Positions 31,379 through 40,465 of a stretch of 64,000 nt of DNA are shown piece by piece. Position numbers and translations under genes: made by a program. This stretch comes from an uncultured Clostridia bacterium (GTDB lineage Bacteria; Bacillota; Clostridia; Oscillospirales; Acutalibacteraceae). The stretch is from positions 9,746-73,745 of the forward strand of contig CALCYI010000048.1 in the NCBI GenBank assembly GCA_937907605.1, read 5' to 3'. The notes under the pieces are model-generated. The model had not been told where the DNA came from, ran no database searches, and saw nothing but the letters and a program-made list of their open reading frames with translations. The number at the start of each line of letters is the position of its first letter. Within the stretch, counting starts at the first letter, position 1.

Positions 31379-33967
31379 ATGAAAAAGGCATTGAAGATAA
31401 CGGGAATTACACTGCTTTCGCTTATACTTATTATAGGTATATGCGTGGGCTTGTTCTTCCTCACCTATCAGGCAACGGTAAAATTTGACTTTTCAGAGAA
31501 AACGGGCGCGGTTAAAAAGGGCGCTTCGGGCTATCTTTACGGGCTTGCCGAGGACGGAGTCCCGAGCCGTGAGATGACCGAAAGCGTAGATATTCAGACG
31601 ATATCGCAGAAGGTATCGGGCGGACTGCAGCACCCCATAGGCGACATAGACAATGTCAGCCCAATGCTTAAGGGCACGGAATACGAAATCGTATACCTTC
31701 AGGATATCTATGACACATGGTACTACAAGTACGCCGACATTATGACCGCAAGGTCAAAGGGTGAATACGACTGGCAGGAGCTTTTAAATACTGACTATCT
31801 TCCTAAGGTTGAGGAAACCGTAAATAGAATGAGCGCAAAGAGTTATCCCGCGCAAATTGTATACTGCCTCTACAACGAATGCGACAACGGCATATGGTTC
31901 GGCGAGTCGCAAAAGGACGAAAACCCCGACAATCAGTACGGCGTATGGTGCGATTATAACGAAGCGGGCAGGGACAACTTTAACGCAGCGTGGAAGCAGA
32001 CCTTTGACCTTGTTCGCAGTATTGACAAAAACGCGCTTATAGGCGGGCCGGGCTTTTGCGACTACAACCGCGACGAGATTAAGTACTTCCTTGAATTCTG
32101 CCGCGACAATAACTGCCTCCCCGAAATTATGATTTACCACGAGCTTGCGGAAAAAGAGGCGTACTATTTTGACGAGCACGTAAGTGACTACCGCAAAATC
32201 GAGGAGGAGCTCGGTATAGCGCCGCTTGAAATAATCATAACCGAATACGGAATGATGAGCGAGACGGGCTATCCCGGCAAAATGGTACAGTATATTACTC
32301 AGATTGAGGACAACAAGGTTTACGCGGACAGCGCGTACTGGCGCCTTGCGAATAACCTTAACGACACCTGTGCGAGCGCGAACACGCCTAACGCTCAGTG
32401 GTGGCTGATGAGATGGTACACCGATATGAAGGGCGAAACCGTTAAGAGCACAAACCTTGACATTCTTTCCTCCGACCTTGAAAACACGATTAAATATCAC
32501 TACGACTCACTCAGCTTTTACGGGTTTATGGGTATCGCCTCGGTATCCGACGAGGGCAACGAAATTGACGTAGTATGCGGAGGCGGAAACAAAAAATCAA
32601 AGGTATGTCTCACAAACCTTGACAAGACCGCGCTTTACGGAAAAGAGGTTGAAATCCTTGTAGAAGAGGTCGTATACAAGGGACTTTTTGGCGAGGTTAC
32701 TAAACCCGTTGTTTTAAAGGATTATAATAAAAGGCTTGGAAAAAGCCTTACCGTTGAGCTCGGTGAGCTTGACGAAGCGAACGCTTATCACATTGTTATA
32801 TGTGAAGGCGAAGCGGGAAAGGAAGATATACGCCCCGAAAGATACGAATTTGAATACGGCGCGCTGCTCGGCGCGGCGTACACCTACGACAGCTACTGCC
32901 CGGCAAGCGGCGGCACCGAGGAAAACCACGAGCTCGTCGGCGGTATGGAAAACGATGGCGACGGTGTTGAAATTGAAATAGACATAAAAAAAGACGGCGA
33001 ATACTTACTCGACTTCATTTACGGAAACTCAAACGACGGAGAGTGGAACGAAAACGGACGGCAGGACCCTGACGGCAGAGCTGACACACAGGTTAAGCTT
33101 TCGTTAGACGGTAATGAGGAGTACATTTACCTTTCGAACACGATAAAGAGCGAATACACCTCGTGCTATTCCTTCCCTGTTTCCTTGGCAGAAGGCAAGC
33201 ATAAAATCAGGCTGACACACGGCGAGGGCACGTACGTACTCGACAGCCTTGTGGTAACGCCCGTGTCCGAGGACAAAAAAATAGCCGTACTGCCCGACGG
33301 AGACAGGACGACCGAGGAAACGACGGCTTACCTTGCGGTTGCGCCGAAAGATAATTACTATACCGTTAAAGCAAACGCTCAAAAAGCCGTTATTGACGGC
33401 ACTCAAATCACCTTTAACGAGGGTGAAGCAACGGTTTTTCTTAAAAAAGGATTCAGTTACATTGAGGCGGACGGCGAAATAATTTCCGTTATGGAGCTCG
33501 ACGCCGAGTATGAATATCCGACGTATATCAGCGCAGAGCAGGCAAAGCTCGGCGGCACGGCAGCGCTGAAGGAAATACCGTATAAAAACGGCGACGAATA
33601 TATGACCTGTATTGACGGAATTTCCTCAAACGGCGGAGAGGCTGAATTTTCCGTAAACGCCGAAGCTGACGGGGATTACAGGGTAGTCCTTGAATACTCC
33701 AATAACGACGAGGGCGGCGTACACGATTACAACGTTGACCTTATTGAGCGGTACGTTACCGCCGAGGTAAACGGGCGCAATATCGGTAATATCTACTGCC
33801 GCAACACTTATTCGTGGCAGACGAGGGATACCGTATGCTTTACCGTAAAGCTGAAAAAGGGAGCGAACAAAATCGTCCTTAAAAACGACGGTAAGACGAA
33901 ATTTAACGGTAACGATACGTACGCGCCGTACATATTCGGAATCGGAATATTCGAGGCGCAAAAATAA
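31379..33967 (+). CDS. GH39-like membrane-anchored glycoside hydrolase with CBM-like domains
   Basis: Start at 31379, 862 residues, with an RBS CAGGAG. Residues 7-30 form a signal anchor. A clan GH-A catalytic domain follows, with the acid/base candidate E167 in YNECDN and nucleophile candidate E289 in ITEYG, as in GH39-like enzymes. Two beta-sandwich domains behind it look like CBM6/35 modules (one near 500-620 with GGTEENHELVG and ILDSLVVTP-like ends, one near 720-862 with EYSNNDEGGVHDYN). It probably acts on complex polysaccharide at the cell surface; substrate unknown. Confidence 0.75.
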   Translation: MKKALKITGITLLSLILIIGICVGLFFLTYQATVKFDFSEKTGAVKKGASGYLYGLAEDGVPSREMTESVDIQTISQKVSGGLQHPIGDIDNVSPMLKGTEYEIVYLQDIYDTWYYKYADIMTARSKGEYDWQELLNTDYLPKVEETVNRMSAKSYPAQIVYCLYNECDNGIWFGESQKDENPDNQYGVWCDYNEAGRDNFNAAWKQTFDLVRSIDKNALIGGPGFCDYNRDEIKYFLEFCRDNNCLPEIMIYHELAEKEAYYFDEHVSDYRKIEEELGIAPLEIIITEYGMMSETGYPGKMVQYITQIEDNKVYADSAYWRLANNLNDTCASANTPNAQWWLMRWYTDMKGETVKSTNLDILSSDLENTIKYHYDSLSFYGFMGIASVSDEGNEIDVVCGGGNKKSKVCLTNLDKTALYGKEVEILVEEVVYKGLFGEVTKPVVLKDYNKRLGKSLTVELGELDEANAYHIVICEGEAGKEDIRPERYEFEYGALLGAAYTYDSYCPASGGTEENHELVGGMENDGDGVEIEIDIKKDGEYLLDFIYGNSNDGEWNENGRQDPDGRADTQVKLSLDGNEEYIYLSNTIKSEYTSCYSFPVSLAEGKHKIRLTHGEGTYVLDSLVVTPVSEDKKIAVLPDGDRTTEETTAYLAVAPKDNYYTVKANAQKAVIDGTQITFNEGEATVFLKKGFSYIEADGEIISVMELDAEYEYPTYISAEQAKLGGTAALKEIPYKNGDEYMTCIDGISSNGGEAEFSVNAEADGDYRVVLEYSNNDEGGVHDYNVDLIERYVTAEVNGRNIGNIYCRNTYSWQTRDTVCFTVKLKKGANKIVLKNDGKTKFNGNDTYAPYIFGIGIFEAQK

Positions 33968-33986
33968 AGCGTGGGAAACCACGTTT

Positions 33987-34748
33987 TTATTTTATTATAA
34001 ATGATATTAGTATAAGGACTCCGAAGATTACGGGCTGGTGCCCAAGGTAAAACCAGAGCGAATTACGTCCGACGAACGAAAGCGGCTTCGCGTGGGAATC
34101 ATAAGTCCACTTCGGGAACGCGCCGTCCTTCGCATACTTACCGAAGAACGCGCCGAAAAGGAACATAAAAAGCCACGGAAGGATTGCAAAATAATCCGCG
34201 CTTTGAAAGCTGCCGTTGAAAAAGCCAAGCGGCATAAGAAGGTTAGTTTTATAAAGCGCCTCAGGTAAAGGAATAAGCCCGAAGAGCAGGCTACCCCTGC
34301 TAACCGTATAGGTCAGCGCAAAAAGCACAGCGCTCACGCCCATACCCGCAAAGGTATTAATTTTTTCTATCAGTGGCATAAGCAGCCCCGTTATTATCAT
34401 ACAGGTACCGAGGCAGTGCAGAATACCGAAGTAAATCTCCGCCCCCTCAAAGCCGAGCGCGGGCATAATCACCGCCGTGACGAGCGTTATAACAAGCCCC
34501 GCGCCGAGAACAATGACGCCCCTTTTAGCCGTATTCCTTGACAGGCGGGAGCAGATACCCGAAATAATAATGAATATCGCCCAGAACACAGGCTGGAGAA
34601 TACAGAGCTTATCAAACACCCTTTCGCCCCACTCAAAGCCGAGCACGTAGGTAATATCGAGGAAAGTATGGTGAACTATCATCGCGAGAATGGCAAAGCC
34701 CCTGAGCTCGTCGAGCAGCTCTATTCTTTTTTTATCCGATTTTTTCAT
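33987..34748 (-). CDS. HGSNAT-type (DUF1624) membrane acetyltransferase
   Basis: The 253-residue protein has about seven membrane helices and the N-terminal ELLDELRGFAILAMIVHHTF motif (with histidines) of heparan-alpha-glucosaminide N-acetyltransferase-like proteins. Such proteins acetylate sugars across the membrane. It lies between two carbohydrate-active genes, on the opposite strand, so a sugar-related role is plausible. Confidence 0.78.
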   Translation of the reverse strand: MKKSDKKRIELLDELRGFAILAMIVHHTFLDITYVLGFEWGERVFDKLCILQPVFWAIFIIISGICSRLSRNTAKRGVIVLGAGLVITLVTAVIMPALGFEGAEIYFGILHCLGTCMIITGLLMPLIEKINTFAGMGVSAVLFALTYTVSRGSLLFGLIPLPEALYKTNLLMPLGFFNGSFQSADYFAILPWLFMFLFGAFFGKYAKDGAFPKWTYDSHAKPLSFVGRNSLWFYLGHQPVIFGVLILISFIIK

Positions 34749-34835
34749 TCAATCACCTGAAAATATCATATATTATTTTTAATCGGTTGTAAATAAAAAG
34801 TTTGTGTGTTATTATTAAAGCATAGTTAAAGACAA

Positions 34836-34881
34836 TCCCTCAGTCAGCTTCGCTGACAGCTCCCTTTACACAAGGGAGCCA
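34836..34881. repeat. Double-hairpin repeat CAGTCAGCTTCGCTGACAG
   Basis: Two perfect hairpins in tandem, GTCAGC-ttc-GCTGAC (34843-34857) and GCTCCCTT-tacac-AAGGGAGC (34859-34879), stand 15 bases before the GH28 start. I recall this repeat as common in gut Ruminococcaceae genomes. It may affect the expression of the next gene. Confidence 0.7.
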
Positions 34882-34895
34882 AATAGGAGAAAAAT

Positions 34896-36272
34896 ATGAA
34901 GGAATATAACGTATTACAGTACGGCGCGAAGGGCGACGGAGTTTCCAACGACGCGTTTGCAATTCAGCACGCTATCGACGACTGCGCGAAAAACGGCGGC
35001 GGTCAGGTAGTTCTGCAAAGCGGCAGAGTTTTTTACAGCGACTCGATAAGACTGCGTGAAAACGTTGATTTACATATACAAAAGGGCGCGCGCCTTAAGG
35101 CAACGGCAAATATCGACGGCTATATCCGTCCAAACAAGCTCATTAACGACCCGAAAACCGCGCTTATCGGCAACCCAGTAACGGGCAAACCGAGCTTCGT
35201 ATTCATCTACGCCTACGGCGCGGACAACTGCTCTGTAAGCGGCGAGGGCGTTATAGACGCGAACGGTCACTCCTTCGTTCAGCGCAAGGACCGCTACTAC
35301 GTAACGGGCGATTTTTATCCGCGACCGACGGTTATCTACGTTGAAAAGAGCAATCATATTACCTTTAAGGACATTACGATTACCGACGCGCCGTTCTGGA
35401 CGCTGCACCCTGCGGGCTGCGACGACGTGCTGATTGACAGAATAAGGATACTCAACGACCTTGACGTTGCGAACTCTGACGGTATCGACCCCGACCACTG
35501 CACGAACGTAAGGATACTCGGGTGTCACATTGAATGTGCGGATGACTGCATATGCCTTAAGACCACGAAGGGCAACAGCGAATACGGACCCTGCGAGAAT
35601 ATCATAATAGATTCGTGCACGCTTATTTCCACCTCAGCGGCGATTAAAATAGGCACAGAGGGAGTAGGAGATTTCAGAAATATAATAGTTAATAACTGCA
35701 TTATTTCAAAATCAAACCGCGGGCTTTCAATCCAGATACGCGACGGCGGGCACGTTGAAAACGTAAGCTATTCGAATATTATGATTGAAACGCGGCGCTT
35801 CTGTCCCGACTGGTGGGGCACGGCGGAGCCGATAGTTATAACCGCCTTTAACCGCGATGAAAACACGAAGAGCGGAAGCATAAGGCACATACGCTTTGAT
35901 AACGTCACGGCGCGCGGCGAAAACGGAGTATTAATCCACGGAAGCGAGGACAATTTAATAGAGGACGTAAGCTTTGAAAACTGCCGCATTACGCTTTCGA
36001 AAACGTCAAAATGGCAGTGCGGACTCTACGACCTTCGCCCGTGCCTTGACTGGGGCGTTGAAAAGCACGATAATTCGGCGTTCGTTATTAAATATGCAAA
36101 GGACGTCAGGATAATGAAAACCAGAACCGCGTGGGGCGAAACGTGCGAGAATTACAGGCACGCGCTCGACGCAGAAAACGTCGAAAACCTCGAGCTGCTG
36201 CGCTTTGAGGGCAAGGCAGCGCCGAATGAAACAGAAGATATTAAGCTTAATAACGTAAGATTAGTGAGGTAG
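34896..36272 (+). CDS. GH28-family polygalacturonase-like hydrolase
   Basis: The 458-residue protein is a right-handed beta-helix of the GH28 type with catalytic motifs NSDGID (N193-D198) and ADDCICLK (D216/D217) and a later GTEGVGD stretch. It starts YNVLQYGAKGDGVSND, the usual pectate-lyase/GH28 N-terminus. No signal peptide is seen, so it should act inside the cell on imported galacturonide oligomers or related sugars. RBS GGAG at 34886-34889. Confidence 0.87.
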   Translation: MKEYNVLQYGAKGDGVSNDAFAIQHAIDDCAKNGGGQVVLQSGRVFYSDSIRLRENVDLHIQKGARLKATANIDGYIRPNKLINDPKTALIGNPVTGKPSFVFIYAYGADNCSVSGEGVIDANGHSFVQRKDRYYVTGDFYPRPTVIYVEKSNHITFKDITITDAPFWTLHPAGCDDVLIDRIRILNDLDVANSDGIDPDHCTNVRILGCHIECADDCICLKTTKGNSEYGPCENIIIDSCTLISTSAAIKIGTEGVGDFRNIIVNNCIISKSNRGLSIQIRDGGHVENVSYSNIMIETRRFCPDWWGTAEPIVITAFNRDENTKSGSIRHIRFDNVTARGENGVLIHGSEDNLIEDVSFENCRITLSKTSKWQCGLYDLRPCLDWGVEKHDNSAFVIKYAKDVRIMKTRTAWGETCENYRHALDAENVENLELLRFEGKAAPNETEDIKLNNVRLVR

Positions 36273-36276
36273 AAAA

Positions 36277-36687
36277 ATGACAGAATTAAGGAACTTTAAG
36301 GTAAGCTCTCTCACCTTTGAGAACAGGGTGCAAAACGGCTCTCAGCTCAAGCTTAAAAACCATTTCAGCTACAACGTAAACTACTTTGAAAACGAGAAAA
36401 GGTGCGTTGCAAAGCTCGATTACAGGGTTGAGGAGGAGAACCTTCAGCCGTTTTCAATTAGGGTTGAAATGGAGGCGCTCTTCACCTACGAGGAGGGCGA
36501 CGACAGGGCTGACATTCATACCGAAAGCTTCAGCCAGCTCTTCCCCTTCGTACGCCAGATTATCCACACCGCAACCTCAATCAGCGGCGTGCCCGGACTT
36601 CTGATACCGATGACGAAAATCGAAAAAGGCAATGTAAAAATTGCAGACCGTCCCGAAGCGCCTGAGGAAAACAGCCCTCTTAACTGA
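36277..36687 (+). CDS. SecB-like chaperone
   Basis: The 136-residue protein resembles SecB: a beta-sheet N-terminal half (FENRV, HFSYNVNYFE, CVAKLDYRVEE) and the segment SQLFPFVRQIIHTATSISGVPGLLIPM, comparable to LFPYARE...FPQL of SecB. Binding of nascent proteins is the expected role. SecB is uncommon in Gram-positives, where related proteins sometimes serve toxin-antitoxin pairs; no toxin is visible here. It follows GH28 by 4 bases. Confidence 0.7.
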   Translation: MTELRNFKVSSLTFENRVQNGSQLKLKNHFSYNVNYFENEKRCVAKLDYRVEEENLQPFSIRVEMEALFTYEEGDDRADIHTESFSQLFPFVRQIIHTATSISGVPGLLIPMTKIEKGNVKIADRPEAPEENSPLN

Positions 36688-36688
36688 T

Positions 36689-36874
36689 ATGAAGGATTTA
36701 TGCGAGGAATGCTGGTACAACAGCTACGATGAGGAAAGCGGCGAATATTACTGCGACTTAGTACTCGACGAGGACGAGTATGCGAAAATGCTCGCCTCGC
36801 CCGAAAAGAATAAAAGCTGCAAATTCTTCCGTCCCGATATCGACGAATACGGGATAGTCAGAAAACAGAATTAA
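36689..36874 (+). CDS. DUF6472-like small protein
   Basis: The 61-residue protein starts at 36689, next to the stop of the SecB-like gene (TGATATG). Sequence MKDLCEECWYNSYDEE with further cysteine and CKFFRPDIDEYGIVRKQN end fits a small clostridial family of unknown function (DUF6472). The cysteine pattern suggests metal or iron-sulfur binding. Confidence 0.75.
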   Translation: MKDLCEECWYNSYDEESGEYYCDLVLDEDEYAKMLASPEKNKSCKFFRPDIDEYGIVRKQN

Positions 36875-37012
36875 GAATTATGATTTATTAATGATGAATT
36901 ATGAATTAATGTTACTCGGCTTTGCCTCAAACAATACTAATATAGAGTGTGAGCAAAGCTCACCCGAAATTCATCATTCATCATTCATCATTTATAATTT
37001 TAGATTATAAAA
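36875..37012. repeat. Intergenic repeat with inverted AATTCAT heptamers
   Basis: AATGATGAATTATGAATTAATG on one side and TCATTCATCATTCATCATTTATAAT on the other form a long imperfect inverted repeat. Inside is the perfect hairpin GTGAGC-aaa-GCTCAC (36949-36963). Same family as 1-105. Confidence 0.6.
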
Positions 37013-37014
37013 GC

Positions 37015-37044
37015 AAAAGGGTTGACAATCGCGTCAACCCTCTT
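37015..37044. terminator. Bidirectional terminator
   Basis: Perfect stem GGGTTGAC (37019-37026) / GTCAACCC (37033-37040) flanked by A-rich and T-rich arms. It ends the transketolase operon arriving from the right. Confidence 0.8.
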
Positions 37045-37055
37045 TTAGTGTATTT

Positions 37056-38000
37056 TTATTTTTTTACAAATTCCGCTACGGTTTTTGCGATGCCCTCGGC
37101 GTCGAAGCCGAACTGCTTGATAAGCTCGCCGGCGGGACCTGAATGACCGAATTCGTCCTTCATACCGATTCTCTTAACGGGAGTCGGAAGATTCTCCGAA
37201 AGGAGCGAGCACACAGCCTCACCGAGACCGCCAATAATATTATGCTCCTCAGCGGTTACGACCTTACCCGTCTTCTTAGCGGAAGCGAGCACGAGCTCGT
37301 TATCAAGCGGCTTAATGCAAGCCATATTGATAACCTCGGCGTCAATACCCTGAGCCTTAAGAAGCTCCGCGGCGTCGATAGCCTCGATAACAAGACCGCC
37401 ATTTGCGATAATCGTAACGTCCTTACCCTCTTTGATAAGCTCGCCCTTGCCGATTTCAAACTTATAATCGTCGTCGTGGAAAACTCTTACGGGGTTTCTG
37501 CCGAGCCTCATATAAACGGGACCGTCGTATTCGTAAGCTGCCTTAACAACGCTCTTAGCCTCGATATCGTCGGACGGGCTGATTACTACCATACCCGGAA
37601 TTGAACGCATGGTCGCAAAATCCTCGCAGCACTGGTGGGAAGCGCCGTCCTCGCCGATTGAAATACCGCCGTGGGTTGCGCCGATTTTTACGTTAAGGTG
37701 GGGATAGCCAACTGAATTTCTTATCTGCTCAAAGGCTCTGCCCGCGGTGAACATAGCAAAGCTTGAAGCAAAGGGTACTAAGCCCATAGTTGCAAAGCCC
37801 GCTGCGGTACAGATTAAGTCAGCCTCGGCGATACCTACGTTAAAATGTCTTTCGGGATATGCAGCCTTGAAGATACCCGTCTTGGTTGCGCCAGCAAGGT
37901 CGGCGTCAATAACCACAAGATTGTCCGCGCCTGCGGCGGCAAGCTCCTTTAAAGCGTTACCGTAGCTTTCACGGGTTGCAATATACTTTACGTCTGCCAT
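37056..38000 (-). CDS. Transketolase, C-terminal subunit
   Basis: The 314-residue half-enzyme has the pyrimidine-binding and C-terminal domains of transketolase (FNVGIAEADLICTAAGFA, the QIRNSVGYPHLNVKIGATHGG segment). It works with the N-terminal subunit just upstream (3 bases) as split transketolase in the non-oxidative pentose phosphate pathway. Confidence 0.93.
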   Translation of the reverse strand: MADVKYIATRESYGNALKELAAAGADNLVVIDADLAGATKTGIFKAAYPERHFNVGIAEADLICTAAGFATMGLVPFASSFAMFTAGRAFEQIRNSVGYPHLNVKIGATHGGISIGEDGASHQCCEDFATMRSIPGMVVISPSDDIEAKSVVKAAYEYDGPVYMRLGRNPVRVFHDDDYKFEIGKGELIKEGKDVTIIANGGLVIEAIDAAELLKAQGIDAEVINMACIKPLDNELVLASAKKTGKVVTAEEHNIIGGLGEAVCSLLSENLPTPVKRIGMKDEFGHSGPAGELIKQFGFDAEGIAKTVAEFVKK

Positions 38001-38003
38001 TAC

Positions 38004-38846
38004 TTACGCCTCCAGTTCCTTTAATTTTGCGTTTAATTCTTCCATCGCAAGCTGATACTGCTCAGCGTTCGGAGCCTTGCCGTGCCAGCCCACCTGGTTT
38101 TCCATATACGACACGCCCTTACCCTTAACGGTCTTCATAACAATCGCGAAGGGCTTGCCCGTTGTCTGATGGAATTTTTCAAAAGCGGCGTCAATTTCGT
38201 CAAAATCGTTACCGTCGATTACGACTACCTCAAAGCCGAAAGCCTTAAGCTTTTCGTCAATCGGCTCGGGGTTCATAACGTCCTGTACCCTGCCGTCAAT
38301 CTGAAGTCCGTTGAAGTCGATAATAGCGCAGAGATTATCAAGCTTGTAGTTAGCGGCGTACATAAACGCCTCCCAAACCTGTCCCTCCTGAATTTCGCCG
38401 TCGCCGAGCAAGGAGTATACGTTAACATCCTTTTTCAGATACTTTGCGGCGTTAGCCATACCTGCGGCAACGCTTATGCCCTGACCGAGCGAGCCCGTGG
38501 ACATGTCGATACCCGGGGTCATACGCATACTCGGATGTCCCTGAAGGTAGGAATCCGTATGACGCAGAGTCTTTAAGTCTTCAACCGGGAAAAAGCCCTT
38601 AAGCGCGAGCGCAGCGTATAAACCGGGGGCGCAGTGTCCCTTTGAAAGCACAAAGCGATCCCTGTCCTCCCACTGCGGATTTTTCGGGTCATATCTCATT
38701 TCCTTACCGTAGAGGTAAGCAAACACGTCAGCCGCCGAAAGCGAACCGCCCGGATGACCTGAATTTGCACTGTATACGCCCTCAATAATGCCGATACGAA
38801 TTTTTGCGGCAAATATCTCAAGCTCTCTTTTTTGTTCCTTTGTCAT
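38004..38846 (-). CDS. Transketolase, N-terminal subunit
   Basis: The 280-residue half-enzyme carries the thiamine diphosphate-binding motif GDGEIQEGQVWEA...N and SGHPGGSLS, as in N-terminal transketolase halves. First gene of a two-gene operon with promoter at 38882-38910; RBS AAAGGAG. Confidence 0.94.
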   Translation of the reverse strand: MTKEQKRELEIFAAKIRIGIIEGVYSANSGHPGGSLSAADVFAYLYGKEMRYDPKNPQWEDRDRFVLSKGHCAPGLYAALALKGFFPVEDLKTLRHTDSYLQGHPSMRMTPGIDMSTGSLGQGISVAAGMANAAKYLKKDVNVYSLLGDGEIQEGQVWEAFMYAANYKLDNLCAIIDFNGLQIDGRVQDVMNPEPIDEKLKAFGFEVVVIDGNDFDEIDAAFEKFHQTTGKPFAIVMKTVKGKGVSYMENQVGWHGKAPNAEQYQLAMEELNAKLKELEA

Positions 38847-38881
38847 TACTTCGTCTCCTTTACAAGAGTATTACCATTATT

Positions 38882-38910
38882 ATATTAACAAATATTAACT
38901 TTATATGCAA
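38882..38910 (-). promoter_or_regulatory. Promoter of the transketolase operon
   Basis: Minus strand TTGCAT (38910-38905), 17 bases, TAATAT (38887-38882), about 35 bases from the start. Confidence 0.55.
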
Positions 38911-38913
38911 TAA

Positions 38914-38940
38914 AAAAACCGCGAACTTTTCGCGGTTTTT
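38914..38940 (-). terminator. Terminator of the sortase/LCP operon
   Basis: Stem AAAAACCGCGAA / TTCGCGGTTTTT with three-base loop, immediately behind the LCP stop codon. Confidence 0.85.
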
Positions 38941-38944
38941 AATA

Positions 38945-40465
38945 TTAATCGACTTGAGTATAGAACGTGCTGAGCACGGTCTGCATTACGTTATCCTCGT
39001 CGGGATAGAACTCGGCGTGTACAACCTCGGCAATAAGCGGGTTATCGGACGGCTTCATTTCGCCCTGGAGGGTGGTTCCGTCAAAGTCCCTTATGCCCTT
39101 TGAAAGCACGAGAGTTCCGAGATAGGTAGCATTACTGAGCGAGATATTGGACTGCGAGTACTTGATAGCGGTATTATAAAGGTTCTGCGCTACGGAAAAG
39201 TCCTTAACGATAGCGGGTAAAACCTGTGTAAAATACGCCCTGATATACTGCATCTGCCTTTGTGTACGGTTAAGAGAGGCGTTGATGTTGTCCATATCCC
39301 TGCGCCTGATATATGCCTCCGCCATATCGCCCTTGAGCGTTACGGTCTTGCCTGCGTAAATTCCCTGTTCGGGAATATCATAGGTCGCGTCTACGGTTAC
39401 GCCTCCGATTGCGTCGTTAAGAGGCTTAATTCCGTCAAGGTCAAGCGCAAAATACTTCTGGATAGGAATGTTGAGCAGGATATGGCTCATAGCATCTATT
39501 GAGTTTTCGCAGCTCTTTGCGCCGCCGTCGCCGTACGCATAAGCAAGACAGAGCTGTGAATTCTCGCTCCTGAGCATTACGCCGCTCTTGGTGTAGATAT
39601 TCATATCTATCATCGTATCACGGGGGATTGCGATTACCGTGGTTTTACCCGTCTTTGTATTAACGGCAACAACTATATCGGTATCCGCCGCGCCGACGAA
39701 ATCGGTCTCGTCGCTGAGCTTAAGCTCCCTCTGGTCAACGCCGATAAAGCCCATGGCGAACATATCGTCATTATATTTATATGTATGGCCGTTATATTCG
39801 ATAGTTTCCTGATACGCCGTATTGCTCTTATCGGGCATAACGTCGCTTCTGCCCATCGCCCTTAAAACGAAGAAAGTTATTACAGTAATAAGAAGGGCAA
39901 GGAAAATTGCGATAAGAATTCCGATTGCTATTTTAGCGGGAAGCGGAATTGAGCTCTTCTTCTTTTTCTTTGAGGAGTGGTGAGAGGAGCTCGAATGATG
40001 ATGTGAGCTGCTCGAGGAATGATGTGAGCTGCTCGAGGAATGATGTGAGCTGCTCGAGGAATGATGTGAGCCGCTTGAGGAATGATGTGAGCCGCTTGAG
40101 GAATGATGTGAGCCGCTTGAGGAATGGTGTGAGCCGCTTGAGGAATGGTGGTGATGCGTACCGTCGGAGGAGTGGTGATGCGTACCGTCGGAGGAGTGGT
40201 GATGGTGCTCACCGTTTGACGAATGATGCGTACCTTCCGAGGCACTGACCGACGCTGCAGCGACGGTACTTGCTACGGCTATTTCCTCAACTGCCTTCTC
40301 CACAGCCTCAGCCGATTCCTCCTTTTCGGTCACGAGGAAGTTAGGCTCCGGCTTTGCTTCAAAGGTGTCGTTGGTTGTAAAGCCCAACTCCCTTTCGGAA
40401 TTCAGCTCTAATAAAAAATCGTTATCGCCCGCCGAAGCGAGATTAGGGTCAATTGGTCTCTTCAT
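38945..40465 (-). CDS. LytR-CpsA-Psr (LCP) protein with long Ser/His repeat
   Basis: The 506-residue protein has a cytoplasmic N-terminal part with a Ser/His-rich repeat (residues 79-165, units HHSSSGS/HHSSSSS), a lysine run 166-170, one membrane helix (about 177-201) and an extracellular LCP domain with the VVAVNTKTGKTTVIAIPRDTM and YIRRRDMDNINASLNRTQRQ motifs. LCP enzymes attach glycopolymers to peptidoglycan. The repeat is coded by about seven 18-base units. Its start overlaps the end of the sortase gene by 17 bases. Confidence 0.88.
   Translation of the reverse strand: MKRPIDPNLASAGDNDFLLELNSERELGFTTNDTFEAKPEPNFLVTEKEESAEAVEKAVEEIAVASTVAAASVSASEGTHHSSNGEHHHHSSDGTHHHSSDGTHHHHSSSGSHHSSSGSHHSSSGSHHSSSGSHHSSSSSHHSSSSSHHSSSSSHHHSSSSHHSSKKKKKSSIPLPAKIAIGILIAIFLALLITVITFFVLRAMGRSDVMPDKSNTAYQETIEYNGHTYKYNDDMFAMGFIGVDQRELKLSDETDFVGAADTDIVVAVNTKTGKTTVIAIPRDTMIDMNIYTKSGVMLRSENSQLCLAYAYGDGGAKSCENSIDAMSHILLNIPIQKYFALDLDGIKPLNDAIGGVTVDATYDIPEQGIYAGKTVTLKGDMAEAYIRRRDMDNINASLNRTQRQMQYIRAYFTQVLPAIVKDFSVAQNLYNTAIKYSQSNISLSNATYLGTLVLSKGIRDFDGTTLQGEMKPSDNPLIAEVVHAEFYPDEDNVMQTVLSTFYTQVD
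39990..40160. repeat. 18-base tandem repeat within the LCP gene
   Basis: About seven near-identical 18-base units of the GCTCGAGGAATGATGTGA / GCTTGAGGAATGATGTGA type code the Ser/His-rich repeat. Units differ by single bases in groups, showing stepwise duplication. Unit number likely varies between strains. Confidence 0.8.

Noticed and set aside
31784..32500. 238-codon minus-strand frame inside the GH39-like gene
   Set aside because: Val/Ala/Arg-rich antisense shadow without RBS; the plus frame has catalytic motifs.
39990..40160. CRISPR-like regularly spaced repeats
   Set aside because: The units are contiguous 18-base repeats in frame with the LCP gene and code Ser/His; there are no unique spacers.
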